A stretch of DNA of 64,000 nt from CAVXFL01 sp963761015 (GCA_963761015.1 CAVXFL010000025.1:94476-158475); one strand, 5' to 3'; positions 19,126 to 28,061 are shown, counted from the stretch's first letter. Made by a program: numbers and translations. The notes: generated by a model from the sequence alone, not told the origin.

Positions 19126-19990
19126 CCAGAACGCCTTCAGAGGTTTTATTAACAGAAATCGACCGACAGTCTCCGATTCTAAGAACATCCATCGTTCCGT
19201 CGCCAAATATCACACCTGCGGAACTTCCGAGAATAACGATTGTGCTTCCGGGAGGAATTGGCTCGCTGCTGCATTCATTTTTAGGAGTTGGATCGTTGGC
19301 TGGGATGAGCCAGCCGTGCGTTTCGGTTTCTGTTGGCAAGACTGGGCCAACGCTTTTGTAGGCAGCACCACAGGCTACCCAAATAATAACGGTTGTTCCG
19401 AGCCAAGCTGCTACCGAAAACCCGAATGTAATTCGTATTTCGTAAAGCGCGAGCAGTGTGAGTATCGTCGCGAGTAGAGTGAGGGCCCCGAGATGGTTTT
19501 CTGGCCAAAGAAAGATAAAATCGGCGAGACCGAACAACAGAGCGAGTCCGAATCTGTACACAAGATGGTAAAGCCGTTCTTTGAGGAGCTGATGGCGCTG
19601 GGTTTGCTGGCCCTCATCTTGATTTCTGCCGTCTTCGGAATCATTTTGCGTCAACTCGGATATCTCCTATGATCGAGTTGTCGGGAATAACGGTAATTCC
19701 AGTTGCTCCGCCTTTCGATCGCTGGCGCCGCCCTGCTTTGGCTGGACCGGCCGCCAGTCAGTCGCCTCAGCATCTTCCTATGGCCTCCAGGTGGCAAACT
19801 GACCCTTCGTATGCTATATCGCTCGCTCGAATGCGGAAGACCCGAAGGCCGGTGCTGGACTCCAGCCATTCGCCAGGGGCTCGGGTCCCGGCCGCTCCAG
19901 CAGACCCGTAGCAGCTCGCCGCGCTTCATGCCTTCCAGTCTCCCGAGGCTGAAAGACCGCCGTGGCAACTCGCCCCTGTCCCCCCCGAAC

Positions 19991-20030
19991 CCCCATAAAA
20001 AGAGGTGGAACGGAACACCTCTTTATGGGG
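19991..20030. terminator. Strong hairpin between two gene blocks
   Basis: The left arm CCCCATAAAAAGAGGTG (19991-20007) pairs with CACCTCTTTATGGGG (20016-20030) across an 8-nt loop, a 15-bp stem with a 2-nt bulge. It lies 130 bp after the stop of the leftward replication module (20162) and may terminate it. There is no clear U-tract on the minus strand, so a role as a protein-binding site or element end is also possible. The remainder of 19655-20161 has no confident gene. Confidence 0.5.
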
Positions 20031-20161
20031 GCGGTTCCACGGAGGGTGTTCTCGCGGAACGGCTAGTGCCAGGCCGAAATTTTTGGCAAAAATGACCAGC
20101 CGTTCCCGCAAGCGTTCCAATTGGAACCCGGTTTGGTGCGTTCTAGCAACCCACCGCATGC

Positions 20162-21313
20162 TTATGATGGTTCAACCTCCTTCCGTCCGGCGTCCGTCAG
20201 CCCCCATCGCCCGCGGTGCGGGCGGGCCAGCTTCTCCCGCTGCAGGGCCTTGAGCAGGCGATGCACTTTCCCGGTGTGCGGGCTTCCGCGATAGCTGACC
20301 CAGCCGGCATTGCGCGCAATGTCCCGGATTGAAATGCCCGGGCTACGGCGCAGCCATTCGAGCACGGTGTCCTCGTCGGTCCGCGCCCGCTTGGCCGCCT
20401 CTTCCGCCTGAATCTCGGTCTGAACCGCGGCCACGATGGAGATGATCGGCCGCCCGCGCCGGTCGGTCAGGGCGGCGATCCTGACCGGCTGCAGAGCGAA
20501 GTCGACCGGCGGGAAGTCGGCGCCGCGGATTTTTCCCTGCCAGTGTAGAGCGGCTGTCTCGCCTATGGCTTCGGCCCATAGGGTCAGATTGCCGTCGACT
20601 TCGTTCAGGAACGCGCCGCCGCCACGCGGGAGCAGGTTATTCTTGTCGGGGTTTTTGACGGGGTGGGCGGGTGTCAGGACTGCCGGCTTGCCCTGGCAGG
20701 TCGTCAGGACGCGGAGCCGGCGCGCGTAGGTGCCCATCTGCACGTTGTCGTTGTCGTTGTCGCCGGGGAAGTAGGCGGCAGCGGTATCGACGACGATCAG
20801 CACCGGGGAACACGCGAGCGCATCGATGTCCCGTTTCAGCGTCTCGACCGTTTGATCCGTCAGGGGAAAGTTGCCGGGCAGCACGTAGAGCGGCAGCTTG
20901 GCGGCATCGAGGATGTAGGCCTGGCAGGCGGCATAGAGGCGGCAGCGCAGGTCGTCCGGGTTTTCGCCGGCCAGGAACACGACGGCGCCCTGCGTCACAT
21001 CGATGCCGCCGATGTCGCGGCCGGCCGCCACCATGCAGCCCAGATAGAGCGCGACGGCCGTCTTGCCGTGCCCGGTTGGTGACGTCAGACAGTATAGGCG
21101 TCCACGTTGAATTATCCCGTCGACGACGTAATCCGGCGGTTCGAAGCCCGCCATAAAGTCCGCTGCCGACAAAATGCGCGGTGGCGTCGGCTGCTCCGGC
21201 TCGTTGGCGTGTCCGTTCGGCTTCTGCTCGTCTTCCGGCTGGTCCCATCCGGGATGAGCGTTCTTCCATTCCTGTGACGGTTGCGGAATCATGTCCGCGG
21301 GCCAATCGCTCAC
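20162..21313 (-). CDS. RepA/RecA-like hexameric helicase (AAA_25 type)
   Basis: A 383-residue ATPase with Walker A SPTGHGKT (residues 78-85), Walker B VLIVVDTAAAY (171-181) and a C-terminal winged-helix-like region (RDIARNAGWVSYRGSPHTGK). Proteins of this kind serve as the replicative helicase of plasmids, phages and integrative elements. The GTG at 21313 is chosen because it overlaps the prim-pol stop (GTGA); an ATG at 21328 would overlap further. It is the last gene of the leftward module. No frameshifts are seen. Confidence 0.85.
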   Translation of the reverse strand: MSDWPADMIPQPSQEWKNAHPGWDQPEDEQKPNGHANEPEQPTPPRILSAADFMAGFEPPDYVVDGIIQRGRLYCLTSPTGHGKTAVALYLGCMVAAGRDIGGIDVTQGAVVFLAGENPDDLRCRLYAACQAYILDAAKLPLYVLPGNFPLTDQTVETLKRDIDALACSPVLIVVDTAAAYFPGDNDNDNVQMGTYARRLRVLTTCQGKPAVLTPAHPVKNPDKNNLLPRGGGAFLNEVDGNLTLWAEAIGETAALHWQGKIRGADFPPVDFALQPVRIAALTDRRGRPIISIVAAVQTEIQAEEAAKRARTDEDTVLEWLRRSPGISIRDIARNAGWVSYRGSPHTGKVHRLLKALQREKLARPHRGRWGLTDAGRKEVEPS

Positions 21314-22095
21314 GGCGCTGCCCTCCATGCGGATCGGACGGTTCGCTGAGCTTCGAGCGCGGCCAGGCCGCAATCGGCTGCGGCGGCTCCGAGGACATGC
21401 AGCGCCTCGGCTTCGTTGATGCCGCGCTCGCGGAGCCGGTTGGCAGCCCAGTAAAGCACGGTGTTGCGCGTGCCTTCGCGCGCTTCAGCGAGGGTGCGGA
21501 CGAGGCCGGCGATGTTTTGAGTGACTTGTAGCGGCCGAGGTTTTGGTTGTGGTCTAGGCGGCGGCCAGATCGCATCGTACAGCCAGGTCGGCCACGGCGC
21601 GGGCGGCCGATGCTCGATGCATTCGAACCCGGCGGCGAACCAAAATATGACGTAGCCGCGGTTGCCGCGCGTATCGATGCCCGGCGCGATCTTGCCGCCG
21701 CTGTTGCGAACGCCGGGCCGGTGCTGGAAAAACAGGTGCGCGCCGCCGCTGCGTGTTCGGTAGGCCCGTGTCAGTGGGATGCGGCGCTCGTTGGCATGCC
21801 ACCAGGCGCACGCGGATTGGTGCTTAACGTCGAGGTCTAGCACGCTCAGGCCGCTGCGGGCGCCCGTTGCGATCCCGATCAGCGGGCCGGGCCACCGGTG
21901 CCATAGATCAGTGATGTAATCGGGATCGGTGGACGCGTCGTGGAAGCCGTGCGGCGTCGCCGGCGTCTTGTCCTGGCGGCACGGAAACACGGCGTACCTG
22001 GCATTGCGCGCGAGGTTGAGCGCGAGCCGGCATGCCTCGGCGGCATCGAACACGGGCACCCCGAGGTAGGCATCGCGGTCGATGTCATTGTGCAT
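21310..22095 (-). CDS. Bifunctional primase-polymerase (prim-pol) domain protein
   Basis: 261 residues. The N-terminal region YAVFPCRQDKTPATPHGFHD is the usual opening of prim-pol proteins. SVLDLDVKH carries the catalytic acidic pair, followed by RTRSGGAHLFFQHR and GIDTRGNRGYVIFW. The C-terminal 70 residues resemble a PriCT-like helical region. It makes primers, and possibly DNA, for autonomous replication of the element. It overlaps the helicase gene by four bases and the upstream gene by 11. Confidence 0.85.
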   Translation of the reverse strand: MHNDIDRDAYLGVPVFDAAEACRLALNLARNARYAVFPCRQDKTPATPHGFHDASTDPDYITDLWHRWPGPLIGIATGARSGLSVLDLDVKHQSACAWWHANERRIPLTRAYRTRSGGAHLFFQHRPGVRNSGGKIAPGIDTRGNRGYVIFWFAAGFECIEHRPPAPWPTWLYDAIWPPPRPQPKPRPLQVTQNIAGLVRTLAEAREGTRNTVLYWAANRLRERGINEAEALHVLGAAAADCGLAALEAQRTVRSAWRAAP

Positions 22096-22399
22096 CGGCG
22101 AGCGCTTCCGCGTGATCAGCGCCCTCCGCGCCGATCAAGCGGACGGAGAACCTATCGCCTGTCGCCGCATCGCCGAACTGGACGAGCGACTGGTAGCGGA
22201 CTTTGTTGTTCTGGTCTCCCCTTCCCGTGCCGCTGCGATCGGCCGGTGGCAGGGCGGACGGCGAAGCCGATGCTGAGCCGTTGCTGGTGTGGATCGCCAC
22301 CTCGTTCTGCACCATGCCGCTCCGCAACTCGATCCACGCGAGGCTGAGCAGCGAACCCTCACCCAGCGGCTTCCAGGCCGCGATGCGAAGTGCGGTCAT
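22085..22399 (-). CDS. Small hypothetical protein of the replication module
   Basis: A 104-residue protein beginning ALRIAAWKPLGEGSLLSLAW, with a C-terminal half that includes VRYQSLVQFGDAATGDRFS. It looks like a small beta-rich protein. It is coupled by ATGA to the TOPRIM gene upstream and overlaps prim-pol by 11 bases, so it belongs to the replication operon. No family name is assigned; a single-strand-binding or accessory role would be a guess. Confidence 0.6.
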   Translation of the reverse strand: MTALRIAAWKPLGEGSLLSLAWIELRSGMVQNEVAIHTSNGSASASPSALPPADRSGTGRGDQNNKVRYQSLVQFGDAATGDRFSVRLIGAEGADHAEALADAQ

Positions 22400-23502
22400 G
22401 CGGCGCCTCCGCAGCTTCCGGCGATGGACAGCAGCAACTCTCGTTCGCTCGCCTCCGCAGCGCGCAGCACCTCCAGTTCATCCAAATCTAGGTGCTGTAG
22501 GATCGCGTCCTGAACCAGTTCCCGCAGCCGGTCCGGCTCGATTGCGTCCAGCTCTACAGAGTGATCCGCTGCAAATTTTTTCGCGCGTGTGTCGGTCGTT
22601 TTTGTCGGTCGAGTGGGCAGGTGCCATTCGGCAATCTGGACCGGCGTGACGGCGAGCCGCTCGAAATGGATTTCCGCCTCGGGGGCGAATTCCCGCAATG
22701 ACTGCTCTATGGCACGCGCCGCGTCCTGGCCGCTCGGGTCGTAATCGCCGAGATGGTAGATATAGGCCGGCACATCCAGTTGCGCGATGTACTGGCCGGC
22801 GGAGTGCAAGAAGGTTATGCTGCTGTAGCCGCGCGCCACCATGAGCGGTACGTCGTAAAGCGATGTAACCGGGTATATGACACCGCTCAGCGCGTCCTTC
22901 TCGCACCAGATTTCGACGTAGGCATCGGCATTCCGCCATAGGCTCTTGCGGTAGCCTTCCGCGGTCGTTTGCAGCGCTTCGGCAATACCGTCGAATGTTC
23001 CCGGCTTGCGTTGCCAGCGTGTGCCATCGGTAATCCAGCCGTACGGAATCCGGGCTTCACGCCGTAGCAGCACGAGGTCGTTCTGTACGCGCCGGTATCC
23101 CTCGTCCGATTTCGGCACCAAGCCGAGTGTTTCCGCGAGATAGAACACCTGCCGGACTGTCGCCGGCTGGGCTGCTCGAACGATATCAACCAGGGCATCC
23201 CGGCGGCGCTCTACCTCGCGGTCACGCGGGCGGCCCCGCCGTCGGGATTTAATCGGACTAGCCCCACCAATTCGGAGATGGCGTTCGTTGGTGAGCCGGT
23301 TGCGCCAGCGCCTTATCTCGCGCAGCACCTCGCCAGCATCGGCGGGGCCGATCAGCGGGTCGCAGTGTGCGGTGGTCGCCAGGAAGTAGAGGCCACCCTC
23401 ATCACGGCACAGTCTGACTTCACCGGGGGTAACACCGCGGAGCGCCTCGAATGCGGCGATCAGCGCGTCCTCGCTCACCTGTGCCACGGCGGCGGTGCTC
23501 AT
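22396..23502 (-). CDS. TOPRIM-domain protein (Top6A/Spo11-like fold)
   Basis: 368 residues from the ATG at 23502, chosen for the ATGA overlap with the upstream gene. The middle region resembles a winged helix (TVRQVFYLAETLGLVPKSDE, GYRRVQNDLVLLRREARIPY). This is followed by a TOPRIM domain with EIWCEKDALSG (Glu 201) and GDYDPSG (252-258). The wHTH-TOPRIM order is that of topoisomerase VI subunit A/Spo11 relatives. In mobile elements such proteins are stand-alone and of unknown role, probably in DNA processing or element excision and replication. There is no obvious Spo11-type catalytic Tyr that I can place with confidence. Confidence 0.75.
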   Translation of the reverse strand: MSTAAVAQVSEDALIAAFEALRGVTPGEVRLCRDEGGLYFLATTAHCDPLIGPADAGEVLREIRRWRNRLTNERHLRIGGASPIKSRRRGRPRDREVERRRDALVDIVRAAQPATVRQVFYLAETLGLVPKSDEGYRRVQNDLVLLRREARIPYGWITDGTRWQRKPGTFDGIAEALQTTAEGYRKSLWRNADAYVEIWCEKDALSGVIYPVTSLYDVPLMVARGYSSITFLHSAGQYIAQLDVPAYIYHLGDYDPSGQDAARAIEQSLREFAPEAEIHFERLAVTPVQIAEWHLPTRPTKTTDTRAKKFAADHSVELDAIEPDRLRELVQDAILQHLDLDELEVLRAAEASERELLLSIAGSCGGAA

Positions 23503-23681
23503 TGCTGCCGCCTGTCGGTCTGGCGGTGCCGCACCGTCGCGGTGTCGAGGTGGATCGCCTCGCCACCGGTAAGGATCAGCATCATGCCGTTGACGGTCGG
23601 CTCGTTCTCGGTTGCGTATACCAGCCCAGCTCGTGCGAGGCGGATGAACTGGTCTCGGGTCAGCAGCTCGTGCCTGAGCAT
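23499..23681 (-). CDS. Small hypothetical protein
   Basis: 60 residues from the ATG at 23681 (LRHELLTRDQFIRLARAGLV, then GMMLILTGGEAIHLDTATVR). It looks like a small DNA-binding-type or regulatory protein but has no recognised family. Its stop overlaps the TOPRIM start in ATGA, which supports translation as part of the operon. Confidence 0.5.
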   Translation of the reverse strand: MLRHELLTRDQFIRLARAGLVYATENEPTVNGMMLILTGGEAIHLDTATVRHRQTDRRQQ

Positions 23682-23793
23682 CGGCACATGTCTCCATGCC
23701 GGTCTGGGCTGGGAAACCGATCGAGCGTTTGCAAATCCTTCAGCGCCAGTGCTGAAGAAATGCCGACCGGGCCACCAGCTGCTCGGCCGGTTT

Positions 23794-24180
23794 TCAGTTT
23801 TCGGAAGCAAGGAGGGCGCGTAGGCTGGCAGCGTCGACTAATGTTCGACCGCCGACCTTCATTTTGCGCAGCGTGCCCTGCTTAATAAGCGAATAGAGCT
23901 TGGTTTTACTCAAGCCGGTCGCGATGCGGGCATCGGCGATCGTGTATGCCAGCCGCTCCGGCTCCGGCGTCGTGCGCGGGCGTTTCCGTGGCGGAGTGGC
24001 AGAATCGGATGAGACTTCGGGCACGTGGCGTGCTCCTCGTCGAGTGCCACGTGCGGGTTCGGAGCGCGCGGGCTCCGCTCGCTCGTGGCGAGTTGTCGGG
24101 AGTTCCGCGACGCGCGGGTCTGGTTTTGTGGGCGACGCGCCCAGAGCCGCAGCCGAATTGGCGCGCTCAATGCACCTCAA
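23794..24180 (-). CDS. AlpA/excisionase-type HTH protein
   Basis: 128 residues. The C-terminal 55 residues form an HTH_17/MerR-like winged helix (AYTIADARIATGLSKTKLYS, then LIKQGTLRKMKVGGRTLVDA). The N-terminal 70 residues are Arg/Pro-rich and disordered and may not be translated; a later start is possible. In P4-type elements this position next to the integrase is held by AlpA or Xis, which controls excision and integrase expression. Confidence 0.75.
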   Translation of the reverse strand: MRCIERANSAAALGASPTKPDPRVAELPTTRHERAEPARSEPARGTRRGARHVPEVSSDSATPPRKRPRTTPEPERLAYTIADARIATGLSKTKLYSLIKQGTLRKMKVGGRTLVDAASLRALLASEN

Positions 24181-24240
24181 CTAACAGGTTCGCCAGCCTT
24201 GCGTCAAGGCCGTAATGGCACGGGCACGTTCGTTTGCGGG

Positions 24241-25503
24241 TTAGGCTCGCCGCAGCGGCACCACCTGACCGGCAGTGTCGAACGCTCGGCCGCAAAACTC
24301 CGCCCAATCCTCTATTAGGCGACGCCGCTTCTCGAACATGTCGCCGCGCTGGTAGGCCGCTTCCACCTTGTCGTCGAGCGTGTGCGCCAGCGCCTTTTCC
24401 GCCAGTTCGCGCGGATGATTCGTCGCCTCGGCGCACCAGTCGCGGAACGTGGAACGGAAGCCGTGCGCGGTCAGGTCACCGCGCCGCATTCGGCGCAGCG
24501 TCATGGCCATGGCCATGTTGGACAGCGGCTTATTCGGCTTGACACCGGGGAATACGAACGCCTCCGGGCTATCGACCGTGCGCAGCTTCACCATCTGGCC
24601 GAGCAGGGCGAGGGCGGCCGCCGAGAGCGGCACCCGATGTTCCTTCCCGGCTTTCATGCGCCCGGCCGGAACGGTCCAGATGCCGGCTGCCAGGTCGATT
24701 TCCGCCCAGGTCGCGCCCAGGGCCTCGCCCGAGCGCGCAGCCGTCAAGACGGTGAACTCCAAGGCTCGTGCCCCGATGCCGGATTGCCGGCGCAGCTCGG
24801 TCATGAAGGAACCCACTTCCCGCCACGCCAGCGCGGCATGGTGGTCCACCGGCGCCAGCTTGGTGCGCGCGGGCAGCAGGTTCGCCAAATGTCCCCGCCA
24901 GCGCGCCGGGTTCTCGCCCGACCGCCATTCGCGAGTCCGGGCGTAGTTCAGGACCGCCTCGATGCGCCCGCGCACCCGCTGCGCCGTCTCCGGCTTCTCG
25001 CGCCAAATCGGTTCCAGTGCGGCGAGCACGTGCGCCGTGCCCACGTCCGCGACTGGCAAGTCCCCCATGTGAGGCATGGCATAGGTATCGAGCGTGTTCT
25101 GCCACTGCTGCCGGTGCTTGGCGTTCCGCCATTTCGCCTCATGTGCGTCGAGATAAAATCGCGCGACGGCACGGAAGGTAATCGCGCGCGCCCGCTCGGT
25201 CCGCGCGGCAGCCTTGGTCGCGGCTGCCTCGGCGTCGCGGTGCGCCAGCGGGTCGCCCCCGTTGCGAACCAGCCGGTGCAGCGGCGCGGCCTTGCCGCGG
25301 GCCTCAGCCAGCGTGACGGCATTCGGCCCACGGGCGCGCCCCAGGCCCATTTCCCGCATCCGCCCGGCCACGGTGTAGCGGAACACCCAGAACGCCTTGT
25401 CGGGCTCGCGCACCAGCACGTAAAGCCCGTCCCCGTCGCCATAGCGGCCGGGCTTGGCCTTCGCCACCTTCGCGGCGCTGAGCGGTTCCGGGCGCCTCGG
25501 CAT
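24241..25503 (-). CDS. P4-type tyrosine integrase
   Basis: 420 residues: a DUF4102-type N-terminal arm-binding domain (YGDGDGLYVLVREP), a SAM-like core-binding domain (110-210) and the catalytic domain with Arg257 (LTAARSGEALGATW), His347-x-x-Arg350 (HGFRSTFRDW), His374 and Tyr384 (EAAYQRG). All catalytic residues are present. The gene lies about 200 bp from the 3' end of tRNA-Ser(GCU), the usual att position for this integrase class, and points away from it. It marks the right end of an integrative element extending leftward. Confidence 0.93.
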   Translation of the reverse strand: MPRRPEPLSAAKVAKAKPGRYGDGDGLYVLVREPDKAFWVFRYTVAGRMREMGLGRARGPNAVTLAEARGKAAPLHRLVRNGGDPLAHRDAEAAATKAAARTERARAITFRAVARFYLDAHEAKWRNAKHRQQWQNTLDTYAMPHMGDLPVADVGTAHVLAALEPIWREKPETAQRVRGRIEAVLNYARTREWRSGENPARWRGHLANLLPARTKLAPVDHHAALAWREVGSFMTELRRQSGIGARALEFTVLTAARSGEALGATWAEIDLAAGIWTVPAGRMKAGKEHRVPLSAAALALLGQMVKLRTVDSPEAFVFPGVKPNKPLSNMAMAMTLRRMRRGDLTAHGFRSTFRDWCAEATNHPRELAEKALAHTLDDKVEAAYQRGDMFEKRRRLIEDWAEFCGRAFDTAGQVVPLRRA

Positions 25504-25701
25504 GGCGAACTCCGTTTAGGGGACGGAGTAATGAAATGGAGGAAGGTCTGTCTGGGTCCCCTAATCTATCCCCTAGTGTAGTCCCCGAACGAGCGCGAAC
25601 GCAAGCGGCAAATTGCGGTCAGCACAGCCAGGTGAAATGGCGGATTTGCAAGGCTTTTCGGGGTTCGCAAGAACGGTGGCGGACGACTGCGATTAGGGGA
25701 T

Positions 25702-25793
25702 TGGCGGAGGGGACAGGATTCGAACCTGCGAGCCCGGTTGCCCGGACTAACGGTTTAGCAAACCGCCGCCTTCAGCCACTCGGCCACCCCTCC
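25702..25793 (-). tRNA. tRNA-Ser (GCU)
   Basis: The minus strand reads GGAGGGG, D-arm GGCCGAGTGGCTGAAGGC, anticodon stem-loop CGGTTTGCTAAACCG with anticodon GCT, a long variable arm, T-arm GCAGGTTCGAATCCTGT and acceptor CCCCTCC-G. CCA is encoded (25704-25702). The long variable arm fits serine. The 3' end faces the integrase gene and is the likely attB/attR site. No second copy of its 3' end was seen leftward in this window. Confidence 0.96.
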
Positions 25794-25865
25794 GCCTGGG
25801 AGCAACACACGGCGTTTGCACCGCGCTTCTTAGGGCCGCGCTCCCCCAGCGTCAAACCGAGCGGC

Positions 25866-26492
25866 TCAGCGCAGCTTCACCTCGAAACCGCGCTGCACGG
25901 CGGGGCGGGCCATCAGCGCCTCGTACCAGCGCTTCACGTTGGGGAACTCGGCCAGGTCCACCCGGTGCCGCTCGTGCCGCCAGGCCCAGCCGAGGATGGC
26001 GAAATCGGCGATGGACAGCTCGCCGGCGAAATACGCGACCTCGGCGAGGCGGCGATCCATCACCGCGTAGAGCCGGCGCGTCTCCTTCATGTAGCGTTCC
26101 AGGCCGTAGCGGCGGTCCTGCTCGGTCTCCACCGTGAGGAAATGGTGCACCTGTCCGGGGAACGGGCCGAAGCCGCCCATCTGGAACATCAGCCATTCCA
26201 GCACCGGCACCCGCCGGCGCAGCCCCTCGGGCCAGAATTTCCCGGTCTTTTCCCCGAGATAGATCAGGATGGCGCCGGATTCGAACACGCTGATCGGCGC
26301 GCCGTCCGGACCGTCCGGATCGACGATGGCCGGTATCTTGTTGTTCGGGCTGATTTTCAGGAAGCCGGGGTCGAACTGCTGGCCCTTGGTGATGTCGATC
26401 ACCTTCACCGTATAGGGCAGCCCCATTTCCTCCAGCGCCACGCTGATCTTGCGTCCGTTGGGCGTGTCGAACGCCCAGAGTTCGATGCTCAT
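25866..26492 (-). CDS. Glutathione S-transferase (YfcG/YghU-like)
   Basis: 208 residues with a thioredoxin-fold N-terminal domain (IELWAFDTPNGRKISVALEE, PNNKIPAIVD with the cis-Pro, and ESGAILIYLGEKTGKF) and an all-helical C-terminal domain (SIADFAILGWAWRHER). TPNGRK at the active site fits the nu-class disulfide-bond reductases such as YfcG. It acts in the cytoplasm with glutathione in thiol-disulfide exchange or detoxification. The gene starts the conserved chromosomal block to the right of the island and is intact. Confidence 0.9.
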   Translation of the reverse strand: MSIELWAFDTPNGRKISVALEEMGLPYTVKVIDITKGQQFDPGFLKISPNNKIPAIVDPDGPDGAPISVFESGAILIYLGEKTGKFWPEGLRRRVPVLEWLMFQMGGFGPFPGQVHHFLTVETEQDRRYGLERYMKETRRLYAVMDRRLAEVAYFAGELSIADFAILGWAWRHERHRVDLAEFPNVKRWYEALMARPAVQRGFEVKLR

Positions 26493-26551
26493 GCCTGCCT
26501 GCCTGCCTCGTTAGAGTAAGATTGGAGTAAGAATGGAGGGCGCGGCGCCGC

Positions 26552-28003
26552 TCAGGACAGTTTCTGGCGCAGCGTCTCGTTGATCAGCGCCGGGTTGCCC
26601 TTGCCGCCCATCGCCTTCATCACCTGGCCCACGAAGAAGCCGAACAGCTTCTCCCGCCCGGCGCGGTATTCCGCAACCTTGTCGGGGTTGGCGGCCAGCA
26701 CGCCATCCACCGCCGCCGCGATCGCGCTCGCGTCCGTCACCTGCCGCAATCCGCGCCGCGCCACGATGGCGCCGGGCGCCTCGCCGGTTTCCAGCATCGC
26801 CTGGAACACGTCCTTGGCGATGCGGCCGCTGATGGTCCCGTCCGCAAGCAGATCGAGCAGCTCGCCCAGCGAAGCGGCCGCGACCGGGCTCTCGGCAATG
26901 CCCTTGCCGGCGCGGTTCAGCGCGGCGAACAGGTCGCCCGTGACCCAGTTGGCGGCGAGCTTGGCATCCCGGCCCCGCGCCACCGTTTCGTAGTAGTCGG
27001 CGGTGGCCGGCTCGGCCACCAGCACCCCCGCGTCGTAGGGCGAGAGCCCGTAGTCGCGCATGAACCGCGCCCGCTTGGTGTCCGGCAGTTCCGGCAGCCC
27101 CGCCTTCAGCTCGGCGACCCAGGCCTCGTCCAGCACCAGCGGCAACAGGTCGGGGTCGGGGAAGTAGCGGTAGTCGTGCGCCTCCTCCTTGCTGCGCATG
27201 GAGCGCGTCGCGCCGCGGGCGGAATCGAACAGGCGGGTTTCCTGCTCCACCGTCTCGCCGCTTTCCCAGACCTTCACCTGCCGCGCCGCCTCCGCCTCGA
27301 TCGCCTGCATCACGAAGCGGACGGAGTTGACGTTCTTCACCTCGCAGCGCGTGCGATAGGGCTCGCCCGGCTTGCGCACGCTCACGTTCACGTCGGCGCG
27401 CATGGAGCCTTCCTCCATGTTGCCGTCGCAGGTGCCGAGATAGCGCAGGATGGTGCGGAGCTTTCTGAGATACGCGCCGGCTTCCTCGGGGCTGCGGATG
27501 TCGGGCTCGCTGACGATTTCCATGAGCGCGACGCCGGCGCGGTTGAGGTCGATATAGGACTTGGTCGGGTGCTGGTCGTGCAGCGATTTCCCGGCGTCCT
27601 GCTCCAGATGCAGGCGCGTGATGCCGATCGGCTTGATGGCGCCGTCGGCGAGTTCGATCTCCACCGTGCCCGCGCCGACCACCGGGTGCTGGTATTGGCT
27701 GATCTGATAGCCTTGCGGCAGGTCGGGGTAGAAATAGTTCTTCCGGTCGAACCGGCTGACCAGGTTGATGTGCGCGTTCAGCCCGAGCCCGGTGCGCACC
27801 GCCTGGGCGACGCACTCGCGGTTGATGACGGGGAGCATGCCGGGGAACGCGGCATCGACGAAGCTGACCTGAGCGTTGGGCTCGGCGCCGAACGCCGTGG
27901 CCGCGCCGGAGAACAGCTTGGCGCGCGAGATCACCTGGGCATGGACCTCCATGCCCACGACCACTTCCCACTTTCCGCCGCTGCCTTCGATCGCGTAGGT
28001 CAT
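26552..28003 (-). CDS. gatB: Asp-tRNA(Asn)/Glu-tRNA(Gln) amidotransferase subunit B
   Basis: 483 residues from the ATG at 28003 (MTYAIEG; WEVVVGMEVHAQ is the usual GatB opening). The family features NREC and DYNRAG-like (DLNRAGVALMEIV) and MRADVNVSVRKPG are present, with the C-terminal YqeY-like tail ending in GKGNPALINETLRQKLS. GatB is the kinase/tRNA-binding subunit of GatCAB, which amidates misacylated tRNAs. The gene is separated from gatCA by the toxin-antitoxin and STAND genes. It is intact at normal length. Confidence 0.96.
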   Translation of the reverse strand: MTYAIEGSGGKWEVVVGMEVHAQVISRAKLFSGAATAFGAEPNAQVSFVDAAFPGMLPVINRECVAQAVRTGLGLNAHINLVSRFDRKNYFYPDLPQGYQISQYQHPVVGAGTVEIELADGAIKPIGITRLHLEQDAGKSLHDQHPTKSYIDLNRAGVALMEIVSEPDIRSPEEAGAYLRKLRTILRYLGTCDGNMEEGSMRADVNVSVRKPGEPYRTRCEVKNVNSVRFVMQAIEAEAARQVKVWESGETVEQETRLFDSARGATRSMRSKEEAHDYRYFPDPDLLPLVLDEAWVAELKAGLPELPDTKRARFMRDYGLSPYDAGVLVAEPATADYYETVARGRDAKLAANWVTGDLFAALNRAGKGIAESPVAAASLGELLDLLADGTISGRIAKDVFQAMLETGEAPGAIVARRGLRQVTDASAIAAAVDGVLAANPDKVAEYRAGREKLFGFFVGQVMKAMGGKGNPALINETLRQKLS

Positions 28004-28061
28004 CGTGCTCGGCCCTTGCCCATTACGGCTGGGTTCCGTGTCCGGCAGCGGCTGGCGTCGG

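Larger units (their letters stand above)
17375..19654 (-). pseudogene. Membrane protein gene interrupted by IS256
   Basis: The N-terminal part (19654 to 19126) has a charged start, two or three membrane helices (FGLALLFGLADFIFL, ALTLLATILTLLALYEI, FSVAAWLGTTVIIWVACG) and a C-terminal domain beginning with PPGSTIVILGSSAGVIFGDG. The IS256 sits in codons for Gly-Val-Leu. Removing it with one TSD copy restores KTSEGVL-VNSDNYDYLGN exactly in frame. The rest continues with NNEFHLIPGKIAYRDRPDRS to about 17560, then after a one-base shift LWVRTYLNPSAVAIRGVFGC to 17375. Family unnamed; similar proteins with this FHLIPGK region occur as hypothetical membrane proteins. Confidence 0.8.

Noticed and set aside
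24382..25581. A 400-codon plus-strand open frame across the integrase
   Set aside because: It is the antisense shadow of the integrase in high-GC DNA; its translation has no domain and the minus strand has all catalytic residues.
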